Positions 1-9,667 of a stretch of 64,000 bases of DNA are shown here, one piece after another. Under the pieces are notes generated by a model. It worked only from the letters and a program-made list of their open reading frames with translations, ran no database searches and was not told the DNA's origin. The translations under genes and the position numbers were made by a program. The DNA comes from Methanolobus tindarius DSM 2278. GTDB lineage: Archaea; Halobacteriota; Methanosarcinia; Methanosarcinales; Methanosarcinaceae. The stretch covers positions 372,001 through 436,000 of the forward strand of contig NZ_AZAJ01000001.1 of the NCBI RefSeq assembly GCF_000504205.1, written 5' to 3'. Each line of letters opens with the position of its first letter. Within the stretch, counting starts at the first letter, position 1.

Positions 1-993
1 AATGCGAACTCGTATTCTGTTTGGTTGTTCTGCAACTACAGTTTCGGAATCAAAAGATATTGGTACAAGATCTGAAGCATTACCATTATCATCTGAAACA
101 TAATTTTCAAATTTAGCCATTAAAGGATAATTATCTTCAACAATAGAATCTAAGAATGCATATGACGTATCACCAATACCATCCTGATTCAAATCGTCAC
201 CATCATATGTATCCCAATAATTTCCAAGAAAAGTGGTATAGTTAGAGTTGTTGATAAAGTATGAATAGAAATCAGTAGTATTCCAAATAACTGATGAAGG
301 TGTAATACTTGCTACAATATCAGCATCGTTTGAATAAAAATTATTTAAATATATTTTATTGCCACTACCAGACCCCCATAAATCAATAGCACAGGTGTTG
401 TTCTGGAAATTGTTCTTTGATACAGTATTAGACTTACTACCAATATAAAGACAAAGTGCAACACAATCGTTATCTGAAAAGACATTTCCCGTAAATGTAC
501 CTCCATTACCTAAACTATAAATGGCAAAATAATCTCCAGTGCATTTTTTAACGATGTTATTTTCAAAAACAAGATTATCACTGCCTTTACTAATGAAAAT
601 TCCATATTTATGGGTCAAACTATCAAATATACAATTGACGATGTTACAATCATCTGCTTCCACTTCAACACCATTAGAACTATTAATTACAGATACCCCT
701 TCAAGTGTACAACCGGAAGCCTGCATTTCAATATTATCTCCAGAAAGATCAAATATTACATTTTTAGGATCAGAACCAACTATATAAATATCATTTTTAG
801 TGAAGTCTATTTTTCCATAGGTCCCATCCTCAAGATATATTGTGTCACCTGATAATGCATTGGAAAGTGTGTCTGAAAGGGTGGAATCATTTGTAGCAGT
901 CCAGACTGTAGCAGAACATGATACTGTCATTAACAGAAATACTAAATTGATTAGTATAATTTTACAGAACCTTTTTCCTTTTCCAATTAACAT
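1..993 (-). CDS. Secreted NosD-like beta-helix protein, C-terminus beyond window
   Basis: The reading frame starts at an ATG at 993 and stays open to base 1, so about 331 codons are visible and the C-terminus is cut by the window edge. The N-terminus has a lysine-rich start and a hydrophobic segment (about residues 8-28) typical of a Sec signal peptide. The rest is a right-handed parallel beta-helix of the NosD/pectate-lyase kind: short repeats rich in N, G and V, ending in the NosD-type phrase GNYWDTYDGDDLNQDGIGD followed by YPLM. The gene at 6985-9378 has the same phrase, so the two are related. It is the most downstream member of the minus-strand surface cluster. Whether it carries the shared C-terminal tail of its neighbours cannot be seen. 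Family assignment is good; the substrate or ligand is unknown. Confidence 0.85.
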   Translation of the reverse strand, partial: MLIGKGKRFCKIILINLVFLLMTVSCSATVWTATNDSTLSDTLSNALSGDTIYLEDGTYGKIDFTKNDIYIVGSDPKNVIFDLSGDNIEMQASGCTLEGVSVINSSNGVEVEADDCNIVNCIFDSLTHKYGIFISKGSDNLVFENNIVKKCTGDYFAIYSLGNGGTFTGNVFSDNDCVALCLYIGSKSNTVSKNNFQNNTCAIDLWGSGSGNKIYLNNFYSNDADIVASITPSSVIWNTTDFYSYFINNSNYTTFLGNYWDTYDGDDLNQDGIGDTSYAFLDSIVEDNYPLMAKFENYVSDDNGNASDLVPISFDSETVVAEQPNRIRVRI

Positions 994-1087
994 TCTTCCC
1001 CCTACAACACCTATCGAACACAGAAATTATGACATTAATATTTGATAAGTGAATATAAGATGCATTTTGCTATTCAGCTTTTTAGAC

Positions 1088-2965
1088 TCATGATTTTGTA
1101 AGCCATTTATTGATTAATATCTGGATTCTGTCACCATCAATAGTAGCTCCCGTAGTTGGTGCACCCTCTCGAGTAATCCAGCAGTGAATAGCTTGCTGGA
1201 ACTCATCACTACTTAACTTTTCTTCAGAATCAGAATATGGATCATCCCATGGATTCCACTCGGCAAGAGCAAAAAGATAACCGGCATCATTTCCATAATA
1301 GATGACACCATCTTTTATTACAACACCATGAAGAGTGTAATCATTCTTTTCTTCAGATGGTTGGTAATACCATTGAAGATCAGGTTCGATATTTTCAGTT
1401 GAATCTTTAAAACAATAAACTCTGCTATCTTCTGTGTTGGTTGTAAAATAAATGTATATGTCTCCATATGCATCTTCATATGCAGTAGAAATTACCGGTG
1501 ATGCCTGAATACCACCATTTGCTGTATAGTTCCAGATTACTGACAGATCTGATTCATTCAGACAATAAAAATCATGATTACCTGTAAATTTGCCTGTTCC
1601 AACGTATATTCTTCCATTATAAACTGCTGGAGTAGAAGTACTTGAACCAATATAGACTTTATTTGCATCAGAGGTATCAAATTTACCTGAATATTCTACT
1701 CCAATATAGAAACAGTAACCAGCTTCTGAAACTGAATAAATACGCCCGGTTTTGGGAGAATATGTGATTGAGGCTCTTATTTCTTCCCGTTCACCATTGT
1801 AGCCAAATCCTAATAATTCTGAGACATTAACCTCATCAATTAATGTGCCATCGTCTTTATCTATCGATGTTATGTGGAGTGCATCATCCCCATATATAAC
1901 GGAATTTTCAATTATTGTAGCTCCGGCATAATAGTATCCTTTTTCATCTGATGAGGAAACTCTTGACCAGACTTCGTTACCTGATTCGTCATAGCAGTAA
2001 TATTTTCTATCCCCTTCCCCTTCACTTATCCATTCTCCAAAATAGATCTTACCATCATTATACAACACTGGGGTGTTTAACTGTGTTTTGTTTAGACTAT
2101 CACTGCTTATGGTCTGGTTCCAGAGTTCTTCTCCCGTTAAAGCATCAAATGAATATACCCGCCCAAAAGAAACAACAAATAATTTACCATTACCATATGC
2201 GGGGGTACCAAGAACAGCAGTATCTCCAACATAGATATTCTTTGACCATTCCATATCCCCGTTATATGCATTGACAGCATAGACCGTATCATTAGCGACT
2301 ACATACACCAGATCATCAACCACAATAGGTTGCACATCTATTCCTAACGCTTCATCAATGTTGTAAGTATACGTAGACCATGATTCCGTTTCATCAGGTT
2401 CCTGTATGGCTGCCCTGTCAGAAGTTACTCCATTGTTATAAATGCCAGACTGAAACTGGGGCCAATCAGTATTAGTAAAGAGCAAGTCACCATCTACAGT
2501 CACTTCGCTATCTCCGGCAACTTCAGAACTAGACACAACAAAATCAGTATCTTCGAAAAATTGTCCATAAACTTCCCCGGTAATAGAATAAGTACCACCG
2601 CTGATTGTTTCCGGAACCTGTACTTCATATACAATAGTCCTTCCTGAATCAGGAGATAAAATACCATACATCATGAGCCACCCACAAGGGTCATCCTCAT
2701 CTTTTTCCTGATATATCATTTCATCATTATCTATTGGAGTTACTGTCCAACTATCCGGCAGATACTCCTGCAGGCCTGCAGCCGTAAATTCTTCTGATGA
2801 TGAATTTATAACAACTGTGACCTGAAAACTATCACCTGGCTCTACAGTTGATGGTTCAATTGTCCGTATTGCAGTTATTTCTTCTGCAGCCATTGATATT
2901 GAAGTGAAAGAGAGTATAAAGTAAATAGAAATGAATAAAATTGAAATACATCTTCCTTTTTCCAT
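1088..2965 (-). CDS. Secreted PQQ-like beta-propeller protein with shared C-terminal tail
   Basis: The start is placed at the ATG at 2965 because GGTGGT precedes it by 6-7 bases and a signal peptide follows directly; an upstream ATG at 3055 lacks both. Of 625 residues, about 1-25 are a signal peptide and 28-155 form a beta-sandwich-like module with the phrases RTIEPSTVEPGDSF and GGTYSITGEVYG. Residues 160-570 are PQQ-like propeller repeats (TVYAVNAYNGDMEW, YSFDALTGEELW), and about 570-625 is a two-repeat tail beginning NPWDDP. The propeller opens with WPQFQSGIYNNGVT, a phrase shared by the neighbouring propeller proteins. PQQ-like propellers in archaeal surface proteins usually bind no PQQ and act as scaffolds; an enzymatic role is not supported here. 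No membrane anchor is visible, so the tail may do the attaching (inference). Confidence 0.88.
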   Translation of the reverse strand: MEKGRCISILFISIYFILSFTSISMAAEEITAIRTIEPSTVEPGDSFQVTVVINSSSEEFTAAGLQEYLPDSWTVTPIDNDEMIYQEKDEDDPCGWLMMYGILSPDSGRTIVYEVQVPETISGGTYSITGEVYGQFFEDTDFVVSSSEVAGDSEVTVDGDLLFTNTDWPQFQSGIYNNGVTSDRAAIQEPDETESWSTYTYNIDEALGIDVQPIVVDDLVYVVANDTVYAVNAYNGDMEWSKNIYVGDTAVLGTPAYGNGKLFVVSFGRVYSFDALTGEELWNQTISSDSLNKTQLNTPVLYNDGKIYFGEWISEGEGDRKYYCYDESGNEVWSRVSSSDEKGYYYAGATIIENSVIYGDDALHITSIDKDDGTLIDEVNVSELLGFGYNGEREEIRASITYSPKTGRIYSVSEAGYCFYIGVEYSGKFDTSDANKVYIGSSTSTPAVYNGRIYVGTGKFTGNHDFYCLNESDLSVIWNYTANGGIQASPVISTAYEDAYGDIYIYFTTNTEDSRVYCFKDSTENIEPDLQWYYQPSEEKNDYTLHGVVIKDGVIYYGNDAGYLFALAEWNPWDDPYSDSEEKLSSDEFQQAIHCWITREGAPTTGATIDGDRIQILINKWLTKS

Positions 2966-3397
2966 ATTAGTACCACCATAATCAGCAAAAACCAAGTATA
3001 TTGAAACTTTATTTTCATCTGTATTTTTGATACTATATGAACATTGAATAATCAATAAGATCTGTTAGTTTATAAGATAAATAATATGATTTTCTTTATT
3101 GATAAAATCTTATTCTCCTGTCAACTGTACAATACTGATTGTTAATTCGTCCACAACATATACCTGTGCCATAAATAGTATTAAAAAAGTATAATCATTG
3201 ATTTTCACTCAATTGTATTCGCCTTTTCTAACCAAGAAAAGAATACATGGAAAACGGAAATTTATTAGTTGTAAATTCAATAAAAATTCGAACACATGTG
3301 TTGTATCGAAAATAATGAAGAGATACAAGGTAAATTAGATAAAGATTTACTAAAAATTAAGTTAAAAAGAAAACTGAATTAAATTAATAATTCAGTC
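2966..3397. other. Intergenic region upstream of the first propeller gene
   Basis: 432 bases without a convincing gene. It holds a hairpin terminator at its right end (3373-3396) for the upstream 1078-residue protein gene, and presumably the promoter of the 2965-1088 gene. It also contains the 14-mer CTTTTCTAACCAAG at 3223-3236, which recurs at 9500-9513 upstream of another surface gene. The rest is AT-rich with no ORF that has a ribosome binding site. Confidence 0.6.
3373..3396 (-). terminator. Hairpin terminator after the 1078-residue gene
   Basis: Perfect 8-bp arms ACTGAATT (3373-3380) and AATTCAGT (3389-3396) lie directly after the stop codon. On the minus strand they are followed by a T-rich run (TTTTCTTTTT). 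This fits a transcript end for the 6634-3398 gene. Confidence 0.6.
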
Positions 3398-6300
3398 TTA
3401 CCAGAACAATGGCAATGAGTATCTGGATTTCCAGTAAGAAACTATATACATTAACTCATTTTGCGATACCTTTTCATTTGTCTGTGGAATCAAATAATTG
3501 CTTTTCCAATAAGAAATAGCAGTCATAGCCTCCACCATTGACACCTGCTGTTCTGACGTAGAAGCTGGATCATTCCATGGGAACTGGTCACCTCCCACAC
3601 AGTAAAGATAGCCGCCATCTGTTCCGAAATATGCTTTACCCTGAGAAACAGCGACACCCTGCAGAATATAGCCAGTGTCCGGCGGATTGTACTCCCATAC
3701 AAGATTACCATCACCATCAAGACAGTATAACGTACCATTATTATTTGCTGATGTGAAGTAGATATATGGTGTATCATAATATGTTGAAACTACAGGAGAA
3801 GATTTCACACCACCTGATACGCTATATGACCATATTTCATCGCCCGTGCTGTCATCCAGACAGATCAATTCTCCCGGGTTATAATGTTCTCCCTGTCCGA
3901 CATACACTTTTCCATCATATACTGCAGGTGTAGAAGTACTGAAGATTTGCTCAGAACACCACCCCTGATCTGAAAAAGTTCCATCTGTTGAATCAAACAT
4001 TATTTTCCATACATAACCTGTGGGTTGTCCACTTTCGGATGTTGTGTATACATATCCATCGTTATACATCACAGAAGAACGAAATACCCCCGGATCAGCT
4101 TTTGCAAAAGATATTTCAGAGCTAACAGTACTATTAAGGGAAATTTCATCTGCAAGTTCTCCGGTTTTTCTGTCAAGACTTATGAGCCCACCTTCATGTG
4201 TGGAGAAAACAACATAATCACCAATAACAGAGGCCCCATTCCATATGAATCCCACTGTATCGGTAATTGGATATTTCCATAGAAGTGTGCCCAGATCATC
4301 ATAGCAATAATAATATTTCGTATCAGAGTCCAGTGAAATACCTTCTCCAAGGTAAATTCTGTGATCATAATATGTTATCGGGCACTCAAAACTGTCATCT
4401 GTAACGTTTACAGTCCACAGGAGATCACCTTCACTGGAGTTATAAGCATATAGATTACCTCCATATGTTGCAACAAAAATATTACCATCGCCATATGCAG
4501 GAGTTGCAGAATGCAAATCTGCACTTTCCCAGGTAAACTTGGACCATCCTGTATTATCTTCATATTCCCCGGTAGTCTTGTCATAGGCAAATACTGCACC
4601 ACTGGAAGATATTACATAGACCATATTCCCCTTAATTATAGGAGGAATATCAATACAACCATCAAAGTCATCTGCACTCCATTTAACTTTAACTGAATTA
4701 TCACATGGTGCATAAGCAGTTGTTATTCCATTATTGGAACTGTCACGCTGGAACTGTGACCAATCATTATCAGATAAAACCTCTACAGAAGTTTCAGGTT
4801 TTACTTCAATAGACTGTATCAGTTCATTGTTACTCTCATCTTCTTCTTCAACCACACTGTTAACATCGACAGTTATTGTCAGGTCAGAGTTTCCGGTGAC
4901 TGAAGGAAGCCAATTAAACACAACATCTGTGCTCTGGGCCGGACCGAGAGAAGAAATTGTTTCACTTGCGAGTACTGTTGTGCCTTCCTTTACTTCAACA
5001 GTGAATGGACCTGCAATCATATAACCCATATTTGACACAGTTGCAGTCAGTTCATATGGCTGGTTAATATAAACTGTAGAAATACTAAGTTCTGATGGAA
5101 CCAGATCAGGATTACCACTCTGAACCTCTACATCAATAGACATTTCATTGTTTGTAGTACTGATTTCAGTTATGCCATCGGAAGACGTGACTAAAGTGAT
5201 TTCATAGTTGCCTGATTCAGTAGGAGTCCAGTCAAAACTTACGGATTGGCTGCATGCTCCTCCAAGCACTGAAATAGTCTGACTGTCAATTTCATTACCA
5301 TTAACCTGTAAGGATACAGAAACATCGTCTACATATTTATTTCCAGCATTGCTTATAGTAGCTGTAATTTCATTGGAATAATAAGGATAGGCAATTCCTG
5401 TAGGTAATTCCAGATCACTTGCTACTATATCAATAATCGGTGTTGCTTCCGAATAAGCATACACTTTTCCACCTCTGAGTATAGTATAGATATTACCATC
5501 TGATATTGCAGTAGAGCCACCGGCTGCCTTCCATAATACATCACCTGTATATGCATTGAGTTCAACCAAACCTGTGAATCCACCAGTTGTTGTTGAACTG
5601 AATTGTGTACCAGCAAATACTTTTCCATCTGCTACAGAAACCGAATCAGTCCAGCCACCAGCGCCTTTGGTGTTCCATATGATCGAACCATTGCTAGCAT
5701 TTATACAATATACATTGTTAGGAGCTGAGACGTATATATTCCCATATGCTATTGCAGGGGTGGAATCAGTACTGCCAATATTAGTAGTCCAGATTACAGA
5801 ACCATCTTCCATACTAAGAGCACTTACTGAAGCTGACCCATAGAAATTAAATGCTGTAGCATACAACCGGCCATCGTCCCCAAGAGCAGCAGAGCCACAG
5901 GCACTATCAAAAGGCTGATCCCATATTTCCTCACCTGTTGTTGCGTCTACACAATAGATGTGACCACCAGGGGTTGCCAGATAATCCCAGCAGGTAAGGT
6001 AAATCTTTCCATCCTTATATGCCGGTGTACCCTGTGCATATGAGTAAGAATACGATTCATGATCTACGGTAAAATTCCATAATTCTCTTCCTGTTTCCTC
6101 GTCCAGACAATAATAATGCATATCATTCCAATCATTGCAGAATACTTTACCGTCAGCAATCAATGGACCACCATTACAGGACGCCATGTTCCCCGGAAGT
6201 TTGAAAATCCACTTTATAGTTCCGTTTTCAGCATAAACACATGTAGTGTTCAGACCTGTGGATGTAAAGACCATGCCATCGTGATAGGCAGGAGATGACC

Positions 6301-6634
6301 AGGAACCATACTGTATAGGATCTACAGGTGTACTCCACTGCACTTCACCGGTAATCTCATCAATTGCTTTAAGCTTATTATCAGCACAGTTTACGAATAC
6401 CATTCCTTCAGCGACAACCGGTGCGGAATCGCCAACTGCATTCACACTTACGTTCCACAACTCATCATATGCTTCTGGTAGTGATTCAGGATAAAATCCA
6501 GTATGTGCCATGTCTTTTTGGAATTGATGCCATGTGGTTGATCCACTTTCTTCAGCCAGTCCCACTGGTATAAAGAAAAGTGTCAGCATAACCACAGCCA
6601 TAATAGGAATTATGTTCTGTATTTTCTTTTTCAT
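3398..6634 (-). CDS. Secreted double PQQ-propeller protein with two CARDB domains and shared tail
   Basis: 1078 residues, ATG at 6634 with GGAGGT six bases upstream. In order: signal peptide (1-27), first PQQ-like propeller (35-395), two CARDB-type beta-sandwich domains (about 398-505 and 508-620; both show the VSLQVNG/EVKEGTTV and STTNNEM/DESNNEL type ends expected of CARDB), second propeller (621-1015), then the tail (about 1018-1078). The tail reads FPWNDP followed by two EAMTAISYWKS-like repeats. Each propeller starts with the same W-x-x-F-Q motif. CARDB domains are cell-adhesion-like beta-sandwiches; in archaea they are common in secreted proteins. The protein is probably an extracellular scaffold or adhesin. 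It is single-gene spaced, with its own terminator and a 350-base upstream region, so it need not be in an operon with its neighbours. Confidence 0.9.
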   Translation of the reverse strand: MKKKIQNIIPIMAVVMLTLFFIPVGLAEESGSTTWHQFQKDMAHTGFYPESLPEAYDELWNVSVNAVGDSAPVVAEGMVFVNCADNKLKAIDEITGEVQWSTPVDPIQYGSWSSPAYHDGMVFTSTGLNTTCVYAENGTIKWIFKLPGNMASCNGGPLIADGKVFCNDWNDMHYYCLDEETGRELWNFTVDHESYSYSYAQGTPAYKDGKIYLTCWDYLATPGGHIYCVDATTGEEIWDQPFDSACGSAALGDDGRLYATAFNFYGSASVSALSMEDGSVIWTTNIGSTDSTPAIAYGNIYVSAPNNVYCINASNGSIIWNTKGAGGWTDSVSVADGKVFAGTQFSSTTTGGFTGLVELNAYTGDVLWKAAGGSTAISDGNIYTILRGGKVYAYSEATPIIDIVASDLELPTGIAYPYYSNEITATISNAGNKYVDDVSVSLQVNGNEIDSQTISVLGGACSQSVSFDWTPTESGNYEITLVTSSDGITEISTTNNEMSIDVEVQSGNPDLVPSELSISTVYINQPYELTATVSNMGYMIAGPFTVEVKEGTTVLASETISSLGPAQSTDVVFNWLPSVTGNSDLTITVDVNSVVEEEDESNNELIQSIEVKPETSVEVLSDNDWSQFQRDSSNNGITTAYAPCDNSVKVKWSADDFDGCIDIPPIIKGNMVYVISSSGAVFAYDKTTGEYEDNTGWSKFTWESADLHSATPAYGDGNIFVATYGGNLYAYNSSEGDLLWTVNVTDDSFECPITYYDHRIYLGEGISLDSDTKYYYCYDDLGTLLWKYPITDTVGFIWNGASVIGDYVVFSTHEGGLISLDRKTGELADEISLNSTVSSEISFAKADPGVFRSSVMYNDGYVYTTSESGQPTGYVWKIMFDSTDGTFSDQGWCSEQIFSTSTPAVYDGKVYVGQGEHYNPGELICLDDSTGDEIWSYSVSGGVKSSPVVSTYYDTPYIYFTSANNNGTLYCLDGDGNLVWEYNPPDTGYILQGVAVSQGKAYFGTDGGYLYCVGGDQFPWNDPASTSEQQVSMVEAMTAISYWKSNYLIPQTNEKVSQNELMYIVSYWKSRYSLPLFW

Positions 6635-6984
6635 GTTTATACCTCCAGGGCAGAGAAGTTTTTACAGATAACTAAATACCGAGATTGTTTGTTGGAATCC
6701 AAATGTGAAAACTGCATCCAACCATTCACAGAACCCTGAATTTAATTAGTGTCTTCCCCACCAACCAACACAATTTGTATATTATTAGTATGTGAGCTTG
6801 CTTTTGAAGCTTTCAACTTTTAAAATTTGTTGGAAATCAGAATTGATAAAAGGTAATTTCTATACCTATATTAATTTGTAAAAACAGGAAAGAAATGTTA
6901 TACTAATAACTAACAAAGATTGTTGTTCAAAAAAGAAAACATCACCCGGGTTTCCCCGGATGTTTTAGAAATTCTAACTTTATT
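6635..6984. other. Intergenic region upstream of the double-propeller gene
   Basis: 350 bases. The right end carries the terminator hairpin of the next gene (6936-6966); the left end must hold the promoter and ribosome binding site of the 6634-3398 gene. No ORF with a plausible start was found. Confidence 0.55.
6936..6966 (-). terminator. Hairpin terminator after the DUF4430/beta-helix gene
   Basis: Inverted repeat with outer arms AAAACAT/ATGTTTT and an inner GC-rich stem (CCGGG/CCCGG, small bulge). It lies 18 bases past the stop codon of the gene ending at 6985, and on the minus strand is followed by TTTTCTTTTTTG. A good minus-strand terminator. Confidence 0.75.
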
Positions 6985-9378
6985 TTACTGGATCAACCAG
7001 AGGTGGATGACTTCCTGCATTCTGTCAGATGTCATTTCTGCACCAGTCTCTGGAATGTCTATCTTGTTTATCCAGCATTTGATTGCTTCCTGAAGTTCTG
7101 AGCCGGTTACAACTTCATCTTCTTCTGAACCGATATCATCCCATGGGTTCCAGTCCTCGGTAAGTTCGATGCTTGAATCACCAAGTACGTTGATATCATC
7201 GACATCCACGTTATTGACATAAGCAGATACAACACCGTCAAACTCGTAGTCATCGAGTGACTCACCGGCAGGGTACTGGATAACATATTTGATTGTCTTT
7301 GAGTCGCCTGCATTCATTGAACCTGCCCACATCCATTCATAAGTGTCAGGATCGTCAGATTCCCTGAACAGGGCACCATCTTCGTCTGCACTTGTAAGTA
7401 TCCAGTCGGAAGGTACTGTTTCGATAAGATAGAGTGCTTCCAGATACTCGTTGGCTGTGATTGTGACTGTGACAAGTGTTGAATTATACTGATCAGAGTC
7501 AACGTTGAAGGTCTGGTACTTAATTGTCCTCTGGGCATCGATTGGCGTCTCATCATTCACTGTGATGCTGACGGAATAGAATACCTTGTCAAGATCCTGG
7601 GCAAAGGTTTCTGTGTCCCATGGTGCGTAGTAGAAGCTGACAACGTCACCGTCTGAGACGGAGTTAAGACCAAGACCGTAGTCAGTAGCTTCACCGTTGA
7701 CATAGATTCCCCAGCTTGCTCCTGGCCAGGACTGTGCTTCGATTCCTCCGATGCTTTCAAGGTAGAAACTGCCATAATCAGCATATGAGTCATCGTTGAT
7801 GTAATATTCAACTCCTGATTCAAGAAGTGCACCAAGACATGTGCGCTGGCTGACAGGATAGGTCTCACTTGAATCTGATGCTGTAAAGTCAATGTCTGTC
7901 TCCATAACGGTTACGTTACCACTGTAGAGTTCGTTGAAAAGCTCAGATTCTATTTCACCATCAGTAAATGCAGCCATGAGAGGATATTCATCAGTACCTG
8001 ACGCACCAGGACTGTAAGATGAATCACCTATACCATCACCGTCAGCATCTGAACCTGTGTAGGTGTCGTAGTAGTTACCAAGGATACTGCTGTAGCTGTT
8101 GCCCTGATAAGTATAGTCGATAGCTTCAGGAGAGTGCCAGGTCAGGGACACTGTGGCACCGTTTGCCATATCTGTATTTACATACGGAGTAGAACAGTTG
8201 AAGAAGTTATTTTGATACACTGTGAAATCAGTTGCACCTGCAGCTGCAATGGGACTAGAACCAGTATATGTAGATGAAACAGTGTCAATTGTATTTCCTC
8301 TTATGACTACATCACCACCAACAGATATTGGTGCCACCATTCCAGCGTAATTTTCAATTACATTGTTTTCAATGACAGTAGTGGAGGTATCAGTAGCCAT
8401 TGTAATTAATCCCATATTAGAAGCCGAATCATAATTTAGGAAAGTATTACCGATAATTTCTGCATTATCAAAATCACCAAATACTATGCTTCCCATACCA
8501 TAGGCGCTCCCATCGAAAGTATTGTATTTTATGATGAGATTTCCATAGTTCAATCCATATACTTGTAAATTTATGTTACCATTATTAGAGGTAGAGGTAC
8601 AGTTTTCAACGTATATATTACCTTCAGCATAAAGACTTGTAATACCACAATCTGCCACAGTTAAATTTGTAACTTTATAATTAGTACTGCCAAAAACATG
8701 TACAGTCAATCCTTCTGCTTCGATGTTTTCTCCATCAAGCAATTTCTCTTGAAAAATAACAACATCCTTTCCATCACCTATTATGTGGACATTATCAGGT
8801 AATGAAACGTCATCTCCTGAATATGTACCTTCATGCCAGTAGATTGTTGCACCAGCAGCAGCATTCTCGATCTTGCTTTTATAATCGTCTCCGTCGTTAA
8901 TGTGAACAACACTTGCTGCTGCAATTGTAACGGAATTGTCACCTTTTGTGGTGTTACTGCACATATCAAAAGAACCACCAACGTCTTCCATTGCCTTTAC
9001 CAGACCAGTTATTGAATATGTGCCTGCGGTGGCGTTTTCAGGTACTGTAACATCATATACAATAGTTACAGGGACAGCAGGGTCCAGAGTTGAACCGGAT
9101 TCATCCACCCACGTATGATTTCCATCTTCTATGACATGAGAGAGTCCGTCATTGTCAATTGTCGTAAGGGTCCAGTAGTCCGGAAGGTCTTCCAGTATAC
9201 CTGCCGTTCTCATACTGGTGCCTGTTGCAGTCAGGCTGACTGTTACCTCAAAGGTTTCCCCCGGATTAACAGTACTTGTATTTATTGTTCGTTCACCCAC
9301 AACACCTGCCATTGCGGGAGATGCAAGAACCGCAACGCAGGCCAGCGTCATTAATAACATTAAAGAGAGTTTTCTCAT
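6985..9378 (-). CDS. Secreted beta-helix protein with DUF4430-like domain and shared tail
   Basis: The ATG at 9378 is chosen over 9417 because GGAGTG lies upstream and the signal peptide MRKLSLMLLMTLACVAVLA begins there. Of 797 residues: signal peptide (1-24), N-terminal module like that of the gene at 1088 (25-155; RTINTSTVNPGETFEV), NosD-type beta-helix (160-475, ending GNYYDTYTGSDADGDGIGD and YPLM), DUF4430-like domain (490-593; WGIYVNGEATDYG, SDGDVVSFYYAPW), a second copy of the N-terminal type module (600-740; RTIKYQTFNVDSDQ) and the tail (740-797; NPWDD, then LQEAIKCWI and MQEVIHLWL repeats). DUF4430 is the fold of the transcobalamin beta-domain, so ligand binding is conceivable but unproven. 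Probable secreted scaffold. Confidence 0.88.
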   Translation of the reverse strand: MRKLSLMLLMTLACVAVLASPAMAGVVGERTINTSTVNPGETFEVTVSLTATGTSMRTAGILEDLPDYWTLTTIDNDGLSHVIEDGNHTWVDESGSTLDPAVPVTIVYDVTVPENATAGTYSITGLVKAMEDVGGSFDMCSNTTKGDNSVTIAAASVVHINDGDDYKSKIENAAAGATIYWHEGTYSGDDVSLPDNVHIIGDGKDVVIFQEKLLDGENIEAEGLTVHVFGSTNYKVTNLTVADCGITSLYAEGNIYVENCTSTSNNGNINLQVYGLNYGNLIIKYNTFDGSAYGMGSIVFGDFDNAEIIGNTFLNYDSASNMGLITMATDTSTTVIENNVIENYAGMVAPISVGGDVVIRGNTIDTVSSTYTGSSPIAAAGATDFTVYQNNFFNCSTPYVNTDMANGATVSLTWHSPEAIDYTYQGNSYSSILGNYYDTYTGSDADGDGIGDSSYSPGASGTDEYPLMAAFTDGEIESELFNELYSGNVTVMETDIDFTASDSSETYPVSQRTCLGALLESGVEYYINDDSYADYGSFYLESIGGIEAQSWPGASWGIYVNGEATDYGLGLNSVSDGDVVSFYYAPWDTETFAQDLDKVFYSVSITVNDETPIDAQRTIKYQTFNVDSDQYNSTLVTVTITANEYLEALYLIETVPSDWILTSADEDGALFRESDDPDTYEWMWAGSMNAGDSKTIKYVIQYPAGESLDDYEFDGVVSAYVNNVDVDDINVLGDSSIELTEDWNPWDDIGSEEDEVVTGSELQEAIKCWINKIDIPETGAEMTSDRMQEVIHLWLIQ

Positions 9379-9635
9379 AGATTTTTTCACTCCGTTTATT
9401 TGTACTCCAACTTCCACCGGACTTTGATAGAAAAAGATTCTCAGAGTATGATTTGCACTGAGAAAGGAATTCGATTGATATCTTATTCGATGATGTCTGC
9501 TTTTCTAACCAAGGCCGGAATATGAATAATATGTGAGAAATCAATGCTATATAATACACCCAATAATGGAAACATATGTTATTCTTTATAGTAATAACAA
9601 ATGAATAATTAATAGAAGAAGAAAAGAAAAAAATG

Positions 9636-9660
9636 CAAGGTAATCCTACGGATTACCTTG
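9636..9660 (-). terminator. Strong hairpin terminator after the 460-residue propeller gene
   Basis: Perfect 11-bp stem CAAGGTAATCC / GGATTACCTTG with a TAC loop, eight bases after the stop codon. On the minus strand it is followed by a TTTTTTTCTTTTC run. This is the clearest terminator in the surface cluster. Confidence 0.85.
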
Positions 9661-9667
9661 AATATAC

